Assembly: GCA_008330645.1 (NCBI GenBank)
Contig: VLTN01000004.1
Span: forward strand, 620,001-684,000
DNA length: 64,000 nucleotides
Source of the DNA: Cafeteria roenbergensis
Lineage: Eukaryota; Sar; Bigyra; Bicosoecida; Cafeteriaceae
Direction of reading: 5' to 3'
Both the position numbers and the translations under genes were made by a program. The notes below the pieces were generated by a model. That model worked only from the letters and a program-made list of their open reading frames with translations. It ran no database searches and was not told the DNA's origin. The first letter of the stretch is position 1, and each line of letters begins with the position of its first letter. Below are positions 19,648 to 30,168 of the stretch, piece after piece.

Positions 19648-20933
19648 ATGAACTTCTTCGGCCGGCCCAAGGCAGCCGTGAGAGAGCGCGATGCCCGGGG
19701 CTCCCAAGAGTGTACGGACGCTGTTTCCAGGAACCCCGCTGCAGCGCAACCCCTCGCCAAACCTGCGGCCGAGGGGGGCCTCGCCTCGCAGCCCGTGCGC
19801 AGCTGGGCTGGCCTGTCGTAGCGGCAAGCCTGGAGCCGCCTCGGGAGCGCCCTGGCGGCGGCGAACTCCGCAGGTGGCGCCGGGTCGAGCCCGAGTGAGC
19901 GTGTCTGGCCGTGCCGCGCCCCGCGCGAACGCTTGCCGCAGGCCCCCAAGCGGATCTCCAAGGACGCAGTCCTCGATCAGATCAAGACGCTGGACACTGA
20001 GATCGGGACCTACGAGAAAAAGTGAGGCAGCCAGCGCAGGCAAATGGGCCAAGGCCTCGCAGACTTGTGATCGGAGGCGCGTGGGAGCTTGGTGCGGGCC
20101 TCTCCGCTGTGCCCCACGGCCGCCACCCCAGCACGGTCGTCTTGGTGGTGTGTTGCGTTGCAGGGAGACGCACATGAACAAGCAGATCCAGGCCATCCGC
20201 AGGGAGATCAAGGCCAAGATGAGCGCCAAGCCGCCCCAGAAGGAAGGTGAGCTGCCGGCCCCTCGCGCCCGCGCGCTCGGCGGCTGGTCACCGACCCAAG
20301 CCGGGCCAGCACTGCTCACGTTTGGTGCATCCCCCTCCTCCTTTTCGTGCGCCCTTGGTTCCATCGCGCCCCGCAGCCGCTCGCCGCTTGTTGACCAAGA
20401 TGAAGGGGCTCGAGAAGCAACTGCACGTGATCAGCGGCTACATGACGCGCCTCGAGCAGATCAAGAGTGGCCTGGACACGGCCGACATGCAGGCCAGCAT
20501 GGTCAGCACGCTGACCAAGGGCGCCGACACCATCGCTGCCACGCTCAAGGGCCGCGACCTCGTCGAGGAGATGGCCGACGCGAGCGACAAGCTCGAGGAG
20601 GGCCTCGACGTCCTTGACGAGGTCGGCGAGATCATGGCCGACCCTGCGGGCCGCCTGGACGCGGGCGAGCTGGACGACGAGCTGGCTGAGATCATGAACG
20701 AGGACAACGAGGAGCTCGACGAGTTCGAGGCAGCGCCCGCCATGCCGGCCGCGGTTCCGGCCCCGCTGCCGGGCCTCCCCGAGATGAGCGGCCTTCCCGC
20801 CGCGCCCACCTCGACGGCCCTCCCCGCTGCCCCCACCACTCGCCACGCGCCCGCCGCTGCCGCCGCCGCCGCCGGCTCCTCGGCCCGCGCGGAGGAGGAC
20901 GAGTTTGCCGACATTCTCGGCATGATGGGCTGA
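19648..20933 (+). CDS. Snf7/CHMP-family ESCRT-III subunit
   Basis: Four exons: 19648-19677, 19942-20021, 20164-20246 and 20377-20933 (249 residues, TGA). The joins are in frame and each uses GTGAG. The protein starts MNFFGRPKAA, has a basic helical N-terminal half (KRISKDAVLDQIKTLD, KKETHMNKQIQAIRREIKAK, RLLTKMKGLEKQLHVI), an acidic C-terminal half (DELAEIMNEDNEELDEFE) and a terminal helix EEDEFADILGMMG that could bind a VPS4 MIT domain. This is the ESCRT-III layout; such proteins polymerise on membranes in multivesicular body formation, membrane repair and abscission. The subtype is unclear: size and the 30-residue N-terminal helix fit CHMP4/Snf7 or CHMP5/Vps60. The Pro/Ala linker is unusually long. 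Confidence 0.75.
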
Positions 20934-21309
20934 GCTCCCCTGCCCCCGCCGCCGCTGCCCCCGCCTGGGGGGGGGGGCGGCCTCAATGCGTTGCCTGCTG
21001 TGGGTACTCGCCTTTTGCCATCTCCATGTTACTGCGTGGCGCAAGCGCTCCCGGGCACAGGGACCCGGGGGGGGGGGCGGAGAGGCGAGAGGGGCATGTG
21101 GAGGGCGCGAGGGCGCGCCCAACCCTCCCCCTGCCCCATGCCCCCTGCCCTTTGCAACTCGTTTGCTTGCCTGAAACACTCGCGCTCGCCCGCCCTCGCC
21201 ACTCAGCGAGCGCTGACCGCCACTGTTTGCGCAATATATCAAAGCAGCGTCCCTCACAAGAACACAGACACACACAATGGCCCCGCCTCCGCCGAGCCAC
21301 GCAGACAGG
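20934..21309. other. Convergent intergenic region with homopolymer G tracts
   Basis: 376 bp between two converging 3' ends. It contains two runs of about 10-11 G (around 20968-20978 and 21068-21077) and a short AT-rich CAATATATCAAAG near 21232, the likely 3'-end region of one or both transcripts. No coding frame is evident. Confidence 0.45.
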
Positions 21310-23992
21310 TCACGCCACTTCGGTGGCCTGCATGGGGACGGGAGGCACGGCGGAAAAGCCGGGATCGGGGCGAGGATGCGCCGTGGCGTCGGTGGCCCCG
21401 GTGCCTGCCGCGCTGGAGCCGGCTTCCGCGCCGCCTCCCACGGGCCCCGCAGCCACCTTGGCGTCAGCGGCCGCCGCGCCAACAGCCGTCGCGCGCTGAG
21501 GGGGGCGGGCAGGGGCGTCGCGGGCCCAGTCAACAGCAGTGTGGCTGCCTGTGGAGGCGCCACCGGAGGCTGAGGCGCCAGAGCCAACCATCCCAGTGAC
21601 GGAACCGGCAGCAGCCGGGCGGTCGGCAGAGTGCTGCTGAGGCCGGACAGGAGCCGGGTCGTCCGCCTCTGCGTCGCCAGCGCTGCTGCCTGAGCTGGCC
21701 CACGCTGCCGGCGGGCGCAAAGTCCTCGCCCTGGCGGCCCGGGGACCCGGCGCTCCGGGCGGGGGAGCAAGCGTGCCCATTGCCACGTCCGCTGCGGGCG
21801 CCCCCTGGGCCGGAGGGGCCGACAGCTGCGGGGCGCGCGCCCGTTGCTGCGGCGGCGTTGGCTCGTCCACCGCCGACCACTGCTGCGGCGGCGCCGCCGG
21901 TACAACGAACCGCCGGCCCCGCGCCCCGTGCTCGCTCGGCCCGGCGGAGACACCCGGCGGGGCCCCCGCCACGAACCCGCCCCGGGGCGGAGCAGGAGCG
22001 TGCGGCCGCATCGGCACGGGGGGCTCGTGCGCCAGCACTTCCGGGGCCGGCGCTGGGGCCTCCAGAGGCGCCCCTGCCGGGCCGTCGCTCCCGGTGGGTG
22101 CAGCCGGGTCTGCGCTGGGGCGCCCGGGCGAAGCGGGTGCGCCGCCGCCGCCAGCCGCCTTTGGCGTGTGTCCCGCGTCCACGCTGCGCGACCCGGGCCG
22201 CGCTGCGCTTGGTGGCCGCCGCCGCGAATACACGTAGGCGACGCGGCCGGAGCTCACCGGCTGGGCGGTCACCTCCCCGCCGTGGCCCGCGGCCTGCGGC
22301 TGGTCGTCCTGGCGCCCGCCCTGCGCCTCCGAGCCCGCGAAGAAGGCGCCTGGAGGCGGCCTCGAGCCCCCGCCCGCCGATTTTGCGTCCGGGGTCGCGC
22401 CCCCGCCCGCCGGCGAGGCAGGCTCGCCCCCGTCCACGAACCGCAGCTGCTGGGGCTGCTGGCCGCCGTACCCGTTGCGCCCGGCGCGCCGCCTGGCCTG
22501 GGGGCTGCCGCCAGAGCCGGCACCAGCACCGGCGCCGGCTCGGGGCGAGAGGCCGCCGGCGGCCTGGTGGTGGAAGCCGCGCGACGCGCCTCGGGGGTCC
22601 CGCTGGGGCGAGACGGGGAAGGGCCGCGACCCGCTGGTGCTGACGCGGTTGGCCGCCGAGGCTGCCGGAGAGTCGGGCACCACCGGCCGCGCCCGGGGGC
22701 TGAGGGACCGCGCTGTGAGGACCCTGTCGCTGGGCGCGCCCCGCCTGGGGCTCCGCCTCGGCACGGCCTGGGCCTGCGCCCCGTTGCGCCGGGCGGTCCG
22801 CCCGCCCCTTCTGCTGCCACTGCCCCCGCTCTCGAAGCTTCCGCCGCTCGCCGTGGCGGCGCTGCCTCTGCTCCGGGCGGACCGCGACTGGCGCCGCCTG
22901 CCGGACGCGTCGCCGCTGTGGCCGCCGTATCCGCTGCTCCGCACGTAGTCGTACCCGCCGTGCTGCCCCAGCGCGAGGCGGTGGGCGGCGTTTCCGAGCG
23001 ACGCCGCTGCGGCCGCAGCAGCGGCGTCCAGCTCCTGGCTGTCCGGCCCGGTCGCCAGCGGGCCGGCCCCTCTCGCCCCCGCCCGCCCCGCGGAGCGCGA
23101 CCCTGGCCTGCCCTGCATGAACGACCCGCGGGCCGAGCGCTGCGAGCCGTGCTGGCCGGCCAGGAGCGAGAGCCGCTCCAGCCGCTGCGCACGCTGGGCC
23201 CTGGCGGACGAGGGGCGAGAGGACGAGGACGGGGACGGGGCGCCGGCGCCCGCCCTGGACGCGATGCCAGGCGAGGGCACGGGGACTGCGTCGTCGCTGT
23301 CGGTCGCGAAGGCCTGGGGCGGGCCCCTGCCCCGCGCGCCGCTTGCTGGTCGGCCGTCCCTCGACGTGAAGGAGCCCCGCGCAGAGCTTCCCACTGCGGC
23401 GTACAGGCGGGAGGCCCTGCGCGGCTGCTGGCTGGAGAGCGCCGAGAGCCGGGACCCGGGGCGCGCGGACACCGGGCGCCGCGCGGAGGGCGGGCGGGGC
23501 TGCGAGCGAGCGGCGGCGCTGGTGGGCGCGCTTCCCGCGCCCGAGGAGGCAGCCGCAGTCCCCGCTGGCGGCCTCGCGCCCTCCGCGCTGCCACCGTGGC
23601 CAGACAGGTACTCCGCCCGGGGCTGCAGGGGGGGCGCTTCGGCCGGAGCGCCGCTTCGGGCGCGCGTGCCAGGCGCGGCCGTGTGAGCTCTCCGCCGGGC
23701 CGACGAGGACGCCTCCTCGCTTGTGTGGCCCGCCCCCGGCCCCGGCGCGTCCTGCTCATCGTATGATCGAAATGCTGCCTCGCGCTGCCGCCAGGCGTCC
23801 GGGTCGTGGCCGGCGCGCGCGCTGCCGCGCCCCGATCCGGCAGCGACGACGACGGCGCCCGACCCTCGCCTGACCGCCCGCAGGTCGAGGCCCGGGACGC
23901 GGCTGCGGGCCGCAGAGACCGGCCGGGCGTCCCTCGCCGGTCCTGGCTTGGGCAGCGGCTGCACCTGCGAGACCTCGGCAGCCTTGCCCGCC

Positions 23993-24031
<39 letters not shown>

Positions 24032-26040
24032 GGCGAGCTCGGGGCCTTGCGCTCCACGCCTTCCGACGAGGCGGTGTCCTCCCTGCGGGGGGACGCGGCG
24101 CCTCGCCGGGCCGACCAGGGCCGGCTGGCAGCCCTCGCCGGCGCGGCGAGCGGGCGCTGGTCCGCGCGCTGCTGCTCGGCGGCCAGCTGGCCGGGCTGGG
24201 AGGGCGCGCCGTCGGGGGCGGCGGGGGCGGTCATGCCGTCGAGCAGGGCGAGGGCGTCGCCGCGGCGGAGGGCCTGTCTGAGGAGCAGGAAGTACGTGGC
24301 TGTGGCGGCGTTGTGGCTCCTGGACCCCAGCGCCTCCAGCAGCTGCGCGGATGGCACGCCCAGTTCGGCGGCGGCGCGGGCCACCACTGGGAGCACAGAG
24401 TCGCTGCCTCGGGGGGCGTGCATGGTCAGAAGGGCCCTGGCCGACGCCGCGTCCCTGGCCTGGGCAGCGGCCGCGAGGGCGCTCGGGGGCGCTGGCGAGC
24501 GAACCAGCGAGACCGCGGCAGAGGCTCCGCGCATCCAGGGGTGGCGGCGAACCTCCTCCGCCCCGAAGCGGCGCCGCGGGTCGATGACCAGGATGCGGCT
24601 GATGAGGTCCTTGCAGGCCGGGGACAGGTGAGACGGGCACCGGTACCGCGCGTTGAGGATCTGGTCGTACAGCGCCGCCGTGTTGTCGTGCTCGAACGGC
24701 AGGCAGCCCGCAACCATGGCAAAGAGAACGACGCCCAGAGACCATACTGAGGGCGTCGCGGGGGGGGGGCACAAGGGAACGGGCGAGCGGCGCAGGTGGC
24801 TTGCGACCGCTGCAGCTCCCTCGCGTCATCGCAGCAAGCCACGCCGACGCAGCCAAGGCTCACAGTCGCTCTTGCGCGGGTTGTAGCCGCCCGCCACTCT
24901 GAGGATCATCTCGGGCGAGGCGTACGCCGGCGATCCGCACGCCGTGGTGAGCGTGGAGCCCTGCACGAACGTGTTGCTCAGCCCAAAGTCAATTACCTTG
25001 ACGGCCATGCCGCCGTCGGGCGCCGCCTTGTCCATGAGCAAAATGTTCTCCGGCTGCGGCACGCGAGAAAGGGCGCGCGAGCGCGGGGGTCGCAGCCTCG
25101 GAGCGCGGCAGCGACAAGACCAGCCTGCGCTGCCTGGGAGCTCTCAAGCGCGCCTGGACGCGCGGCAGCTCACCTTGAGGTCCCGGTGCACAACCCCAAT
25201 GTCGTGCAAGTAGTCGATGCCCTCGATGAGCTGCGCGAACAGGCGTGCTGCCACCGCCTCGCGCAGCTTGCCGTGCTTGACGATGTAGCCGAACAGCTCG
25301 CCATCCGAGGCGAACTCGCTGATGAGCAGGATGTGGTGCTTGGTGTTGCACACCTCGTACAGGCGGCACAAGAACGGGTGCTCCAGCTTCTTGAAGATCT
25401 TGATCTCGCGGGTGACCCGGGTGACGTCTGTGGCGCGCGGCGGGGAACGAGGCGGCCGCGAGGCAAACTGTCAGAAACGCCAGCAAACCGCGCTGGCTCG
25501 TGCTGCGCGGGGCGGCTCCCCGGCGGCTGGGCAGCGCCCCGCACGAGATTGGGCCCCGCGCATGGCCCTGCGCGGCGCGGCGGCGCCTCCCGCGGCGACG
25601 GCTGCGGCGCTCACCGGCAATCTCCTTGATGCGTGCTTTCTCCAAGACCTTCACAGCCACATTCTCGCCTGTCAAGATGTGGGTTCCGAGCTTCACCTGC
25701 GCGCCGCAGCGTGCCACACGGTCCCCCCACCAAAGAGGCGTGGCGGCGCGGGCGCGCGGCGGGGAGGCGCGCCGCGCGGCGAACGAGCCCGCAACGGGCT
25801 GCAGGCGGCTGCCTCCGGAGCCGCAACGGCCCGACGGCGTCGCCGGGAGCTCACCTTTCCGAAGGTGCCTTGCCCAAGAGTCTTCCCGATCAGATAGTGC
25901 CCCACGTGGGTGGGGGGGGGCACGGACTCCGCCGCAGTCGCGGGCGCAACGGCTGCCGGCGGCGCTCGCTTTGCACGGCCGTTCGAGCGCGAGCGCTCCC
26001 GCGCCGCTCGCGAGCCTGCAGTCCGGGGCCGGTAGGCCAT
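21310..26040 (-). CDS. SNF1/AMPK-family Ser/Thr protein kinase with long disordered tail
   Basis: Five minus-strand exons: 25855-26040, 25615-25696, 25174-25427, 24864-25053 and 21310-24746 (1,382 residues). The kinase domain is complete: glycine loop GKTLGQGTFGK, ATP-binding K78 (VAVKVLEK), HRDLK (170-174), D196-F-G, and an activation loop TTACGSPAYASPEM whose T211 matches the LKB1/upstream-kinase site of AMPK. After the kinase comes a UBA-like autoinhibitory segment (LLEALGSRSHNAATATYFLL), typical of AMPK-related kinases. The remaining roughly 1,000 residues are Arg/Ser/Gly/Ala/Pro-rich, with a run of Gly. Substrates are unknown; the AMPK class links energy or polarity signals to phosphorylation. 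The exon-5 acceptor is CTCAG rather than CGCAG. An upstream in-frame start extends the first exon a little, but 26040 is the first convincing ATG. Confidence 0.82.
23993..24028 (+). repeat. GCC trinucleotide tract (poly-Gly in the kinase tail)
   Basis: An uninterrupted GCC repeat of about 12 units that reads as poly-glycine in the minus-strand kinase tail. It is a likely length-variable microsatellite. Confidence 0.85.
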
Positions 26041-26353
26041 TCGCGAGCTCCCTCGCGTTCCAGCTCGTCCCTCGGCTCGCTGCTGGCGGGGATGGCTGCT
26101 GTGGCCGGGGCGGCGAGCTGAAGCAGAGAGGGACACCGTTTGGGCCTGCTGAGCATGTCAGAGCAGCAGAGCGTGGTTGCGCTTGCGCCTGGCGAGGCGG
26201 GCCCGCGCGCTCGGGGAGCGGGCGCACCCTCGAGCGAAACAACAGGCGAGAAGGCACAAGGCAAATCTTTGTTCGGCGGCGCGCCGGGCGCGGGTCGCGG
26301 CGGTGCAGCGCACACACACGTTGCAATGCTTGCGGTTGCCTGCCACGCAACCC
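26041..26353. other. Intergenic region upstream of the SNF1-like kinase
   Basis: 313 bp between two minus-strand genes: the stop of the CCDC77-like gene and the start of the kinase. It must hold the kinase promoter and a 3' UTR. No motif or coding signal was recognised. Confidence 0.4.
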
Positions 26354-28542
26354 TCATGGAATCGCATGGACTTGCCTCTGGAGCCGCTCGGTGCGCTCCC
26401 CGAGCTCGCGCAGCGAGGCCTGGATTTGCGATGGCTCCCACCGCGCGCCCAGCTGCGCTGGCTTGGACGAGGCTGCCATGCCACGCTGCGCCCGTCGCGA
26501 CCGGGAATCGGCGGGTCGTTGCGCCGAGTCGCGCTCTGCACCGCTCCCGACGCTCGAAGCCCTGCTTCCCCCGACAGCGAGCGGGCTTGTGCGCGGCCCG
26601 CCTTCGCTGATGCCTGACCACGTCATCGGGTCCTGGCCCGCGGCGGGATGCGCGGCGATGCCAGCGGGACGCAGCTGCTCCGCCCTCGCGCCGGAGGCAG
26701 CCGCCGCGGCAGCCGCAACCGCCCCCGCGGTCCCCTCCGCACGCAGCAGCCCCGACGCCGCCATGGCCCGCCCGCCCTGCGCGCGAGAGACTGCGTAGGT
26801 GGGCCGGAACGCGGAGACCTGCCCCCGCCGCGGTTGCGAAGCAAGCGGGCTCCGCTGGTCGCCAGCCCCAGCCCCAGCCCCAGCCCCTGCCGAGCCAGCG
26901 CCTGGTGCTCCGCCATCGGCGCCCTCGGCACCAGGCCCGGCGTACCGCTCCTCCCAGCTGCCCACCACCTCGTCACCCCACGCGCGCCGTGCCAGGCGCT
27001 CCCCCTCCTGTACGGCCAGCGCCACGCCGCTGCGGCCTCCGCCATCAGGGCCGGCCCGCGCAGCAAGGAACGCGGCGGTCTCGCCGACGAGCGCCCACTG
27101 CGTCTCCAGCTGCTCCAGCGCCCGCCGGAGGGCCGTCACGTCGGCGCCGAACCCCTCCAGGTCGCGGGCCCGACGCGCCTGTAGGCGCCGCATGCGCCGC
27201 TGCAGCTCCGCACCGTGCGTCTCCGCAGCACGGAGCTTCTCCGCATAGAGCCGCCGCACGCCGTCGAACTCCGCTCGCATGCTGGCCGCGTCGGCGTCGC
27301 GCGCCGTCGCGGCGGCGCCCGCCTCTCGCTCCAGCTGCCTGGCCTCCTCGGCCGCGGCGGCACGCACGGCCGCCAGCTCGCGCTCCAGCGCCGAGCGCTC
27401 CTGCTCGCCCTGCGCCCGCGCCTGCGCGAGCGCCTGCCCGAGCGCAGTGACCTCCTCCGCGGCCGAGGTTGCGCGCCGCTGCGCCGCCGAGCGCAGCGAA
27501 ACCAGCTGCTCCGCCGTTGACCGCGCCTTGGCCCGCTCCCGCCGGAGCGCCTCCTCCAGAGCAGCCTCCCTGGCTCTGCCGGCCTCTCGGGCGGCGCGCG
27601 CCTCCTCCTCCGCCTGCTCGCGCTCCCGCCGCCACGCCTCGCCGCGCTCCTCCAGCAGCAGCTGTGCCTCGGCCAGGCGGTCTTCCGCGGCGGCGGCGCG
27701 CGCACGCGCTGCCTCCAGCGCCGCGGGACTCCAACTCGGGTCGCCCCCCTCGGCCCGCGCCTCCTGACCTGACCGCAACGCGCCGCCCGCGCCCGCGCCC
27801 GCCTCACGGCCCTCCGCCGCGCCGACGCCCAGAGATACCCCTTCGCGAAAGAATGTGGTCTCGTGCGTCACGGGCTGCGTCAGCGCGAGGAGGTGCTGAA
27901 CCCTGCGCCTGTTTTCGAAATCCCGAATTTTGAGGCCCTCGCACTCAGTCTGCAGCCGCAGCACGGTCTCCCGCTCGTCGTACAGGTACACCTGGGCATC
28001 TCTGACGGCCCTCTGCAAGTCCTCAATCTGCGGGACAGCTCGGCGTGCACGCAAACGCATCGAAAGCGATGAAGGCGCGACGCCCGGCAGCGGCGCGACC
28101 GTGCGGCTGCAGCCTCACGAGCAGCAACGCGCACCTCTGCGTCCCGGGACCGCAGCTCCCACCGCAAGTGGTGGATCTCCTCGTGGGGAACCTGCGGGCA
28201 AGGGCGGTCAGGCGGTGCGGGCCGTTGGGAGCAGCAGGGGGCGGCTGGCACATGTCGGCGGTTGGAGCCCTCTGCGTTCGGTTCAAGGCCCAGCGCCTCT
28301 GTGGGCCGCACGGCCTCGACTGCGCGTGGCCCTCGCAAGCGCGCCTTTGAAGCTAGAGACAGACCGCGGCACATGCTCGGAATGCTCGCTGTGGCGGCGT
28401 GGGACGGCGCCAACGGGAACGCAAGCCTCACAGCGAGGTCTCGAATGCGCGAGGCAAAGTCTGCGCGGTCCGCGTCGAACGCAGCGACGCGGCTGCGGTA
28501 GTACGCCAGCAGGTCCTCTTCCTGCCCTTCTGCCGCCTGCAT
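26354..28542 (-). CDS. CCDC77-like coiled-coil protein
   Basis: Three minus-strand exons: 28432-28542, 28135-28191 and 26354-28027 (613 residues). The N-terminus LAYYRSRVAAFDADRADF and the block VYLYDERETVLRLQTECE...LKIRDFENRRRVQHLLAL match CCDC77 from animals and protists, a centrosome- and cilium-associated coiled-coil protein. Residues about 110-400 are a long Glu/Arg/Ala coiled coil; the C-terminal part is Gly/Ala-rich and ends with a short coil (SLRELGERTERLQRQ). The protein is longer than the roughly 490-residue human homologue. The second intron uses GTGCGC rather than GTGAG as donor, chosen because it preserves frame and the conserved RDAEIEDLQRAV join. Together with CFAP298 it supports a flagellated organism. 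Confidence 0.68.
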
Positions 28543-28943
28543 TGCGCTGCGTGAGGCACTCAGGGTGGAGGCGGTCGCCCGCGACGGCAACGCCAGCCAA
28601 AGCTGCAACTCTTTGCAGGCGCAAGCATTTGCTCTGCGACGCTCCCGCCAGACCCGGCGAAGCACGCAGCGGTGGGACGACGCAGCGAAGCGACGCTGCC
28701 GAGGCCTCGTCGAACGACGGATCGCTGCGCAAGTGGCAGCATCTGGCTGCGGGCCGTGTGCTGGGGACGCGGCGGCTCGATCACGCATTCGACTCGCTGG
28801 CCGGGGGCAGAGGGAGGGGAGGGGAGCGCGACGTCCCGCTCCTCGAACACCCCGCTCGACACACTCTCGTCCCCGCTGGCCCTACTGTTCGGCCCTCGCA
28901 CACAAAAGCACACGCAAGCACTGGCTGGGAGCGCGCGAACCTG
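28543..28943. other. Intergenic region upstream of the CCDC77-like gene
   Basis: 401 bp between the MAGOH stop and the CCDC77-like start, both on the minus strand. It includes short G-rich stretches near 28800-28830 (GGGGGCAGAGGGAGGGGAGG). Several short open frames cross it, but none has coding character. Confidence 0.4.
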
Positions 28944-29853
28944 TCACGGGATGGGCTTGATCTTGAAGTGCATGGAGATGAGGCCGAACACGAGCGCCTT
29001 GAGGTCCTGCGACAGGTAGTAGAACCGGGTCAGGCCCTTGGGGTCATCGCAGGCTTGGGCCTGGGCAAGAGTCCCGACCTTGGCGCACTGCGGACGACAG
29101 AGCGCGCACGAAGGAGGCTGGGAGCGGGGCGCTGGGCGTGGCCAGTGGCGCTCCCCCTCCACCCACACGACGACACGCGAGCGCGGGAGGCGGTGGGGCT
29201 GGAAGGGGCAGGCGCAGGGGCAACATGAACACGCGGCCGCGGGCGCCCCCGCGGTGCCCACGGCGCGGATACGCGGCCGCGGGCGCCCCCGCCGTCAGCA
29301 ACGCGAGCTGGCTGCCCTCTGCGGGCCTCTCGCGCACACTGCTCGCCCACCCACCCCGTCCCTCCTTCCCTGCTCGCCACAATCACAGCGCCCCCAGTCC
29401 CGACCGCTCCGAGGCTAGGCCATTCCCCGCCAGCCGCCGCCGGGCGGGTCTCACAGCGAAGCAGATGTGCTCGTCCTTTGTCACGACCTCAAGCTCCTGC
29501 CTGCCGACCTCATCCGGCTCGGGCCACTGCTCGTCGTCGCACTCAATCACGCAGGCCTCCCGCACGATGCGCTCCGCCTCTGCCACCACCGCGTTGGAGA
29601 TCCAGGCCTCTTTGCGGATGCGGCTTCCCTTCTTGTAGCTGCTCTGGTTCGCGTACCGGAGCCGGCCGGGCCCCTTGCCGTCCGGGGCGGCGGTGATCTC
29701 CAGCTCCAAGAACTCGTGTCCGAACTTCCCGCGGTGGCCCACGTAGTAGCGCACGTAAAACGGCGGCGAGGGCTCGGCAGCGTCCGGGGCTGGCGGGGAA
29801 TGCGAGCCCCTGCCGCCTGCACCCGGATCCGCAGCCACTGTCGCGTCGGCCAT
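28944..29853 (-). CDS. MAGOH: MAGOH / mago nashi, exon junction complex core
   Basis: Two minus-strand exons: 29455-29853 and 28944-29087 (180 residues). After a 28-residue Ala/Pro-rich N-terminal extension the sequence follows Mago nashi closely: [59 protein letters not shown] and a C-terminus [24 protein letters not shown] pairs with Y14 (RBM8A) and, with eIF4A3, forms the core of the exon junction complex laid on spliced mRNA, linking splicing to export, localisation and decay. This suits a genome with active splicing. The second intron boundary places [18 protein letters not shown] in the loop that varies between species. It is divergent from the K+ channel gene, with 315 bp between starts. 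Confidence 0.93.
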
Positions 29854-30168
29854 CGGGGCGGCTGCTGGGTTGCTGGCAGGCCGCGCGCTTGCGAGGCCGA
29901 CCGCCTCCCGGGTGGGCGGCGCATCGCCCGCAAGCCATGTCGCCGGGAGGCCTGCAGAGCCGCGCCGGCGGCAGAGGCAACTGACATGCTTCCGGCGTCG
30001 CGATGGGAAAGAAACGCCGCAGCTCGATGCCACTAAAGGCGACACCCGCCCTCCCTGGCCCTTCTGCGGCGGCACTAGGCACCTCTCGCTGCCCGGTGAA
30101 GCGAAGGCTCCGCTGCCCAGCCGCAGGCCCGGGCCCGCTCGTCGCCCCGGGCGCAGGGGCTGGCTTCC
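29854..30168. other. Divergent intergenic region (MAGOH / K+ channel)
   Basis: 315 bp shared upstream of two opposite genes. No defined promoter element was recognised and frames crossing it lack coding character. Confidence 0.4.

Noticed and set aside
18258-19898. 546-residue plus-strand open frame
   Set aside because: It crosses CFAP298 exons antisense and the start of the Snf7 gene out of frame; both real genes are strongly conserved.
20316-21953. 545-residue minus-strand open frame
   Set aside because: Antisense to the last Snf7 exon and overlapping the kinase tail in another frame; its sequence is basic and repetitive.
21844-23766. 640-residue plus-strand open frame
   Set aside because: Antisense to the kinase tail; extreme Arg/Gly/Pro composition and no domain.
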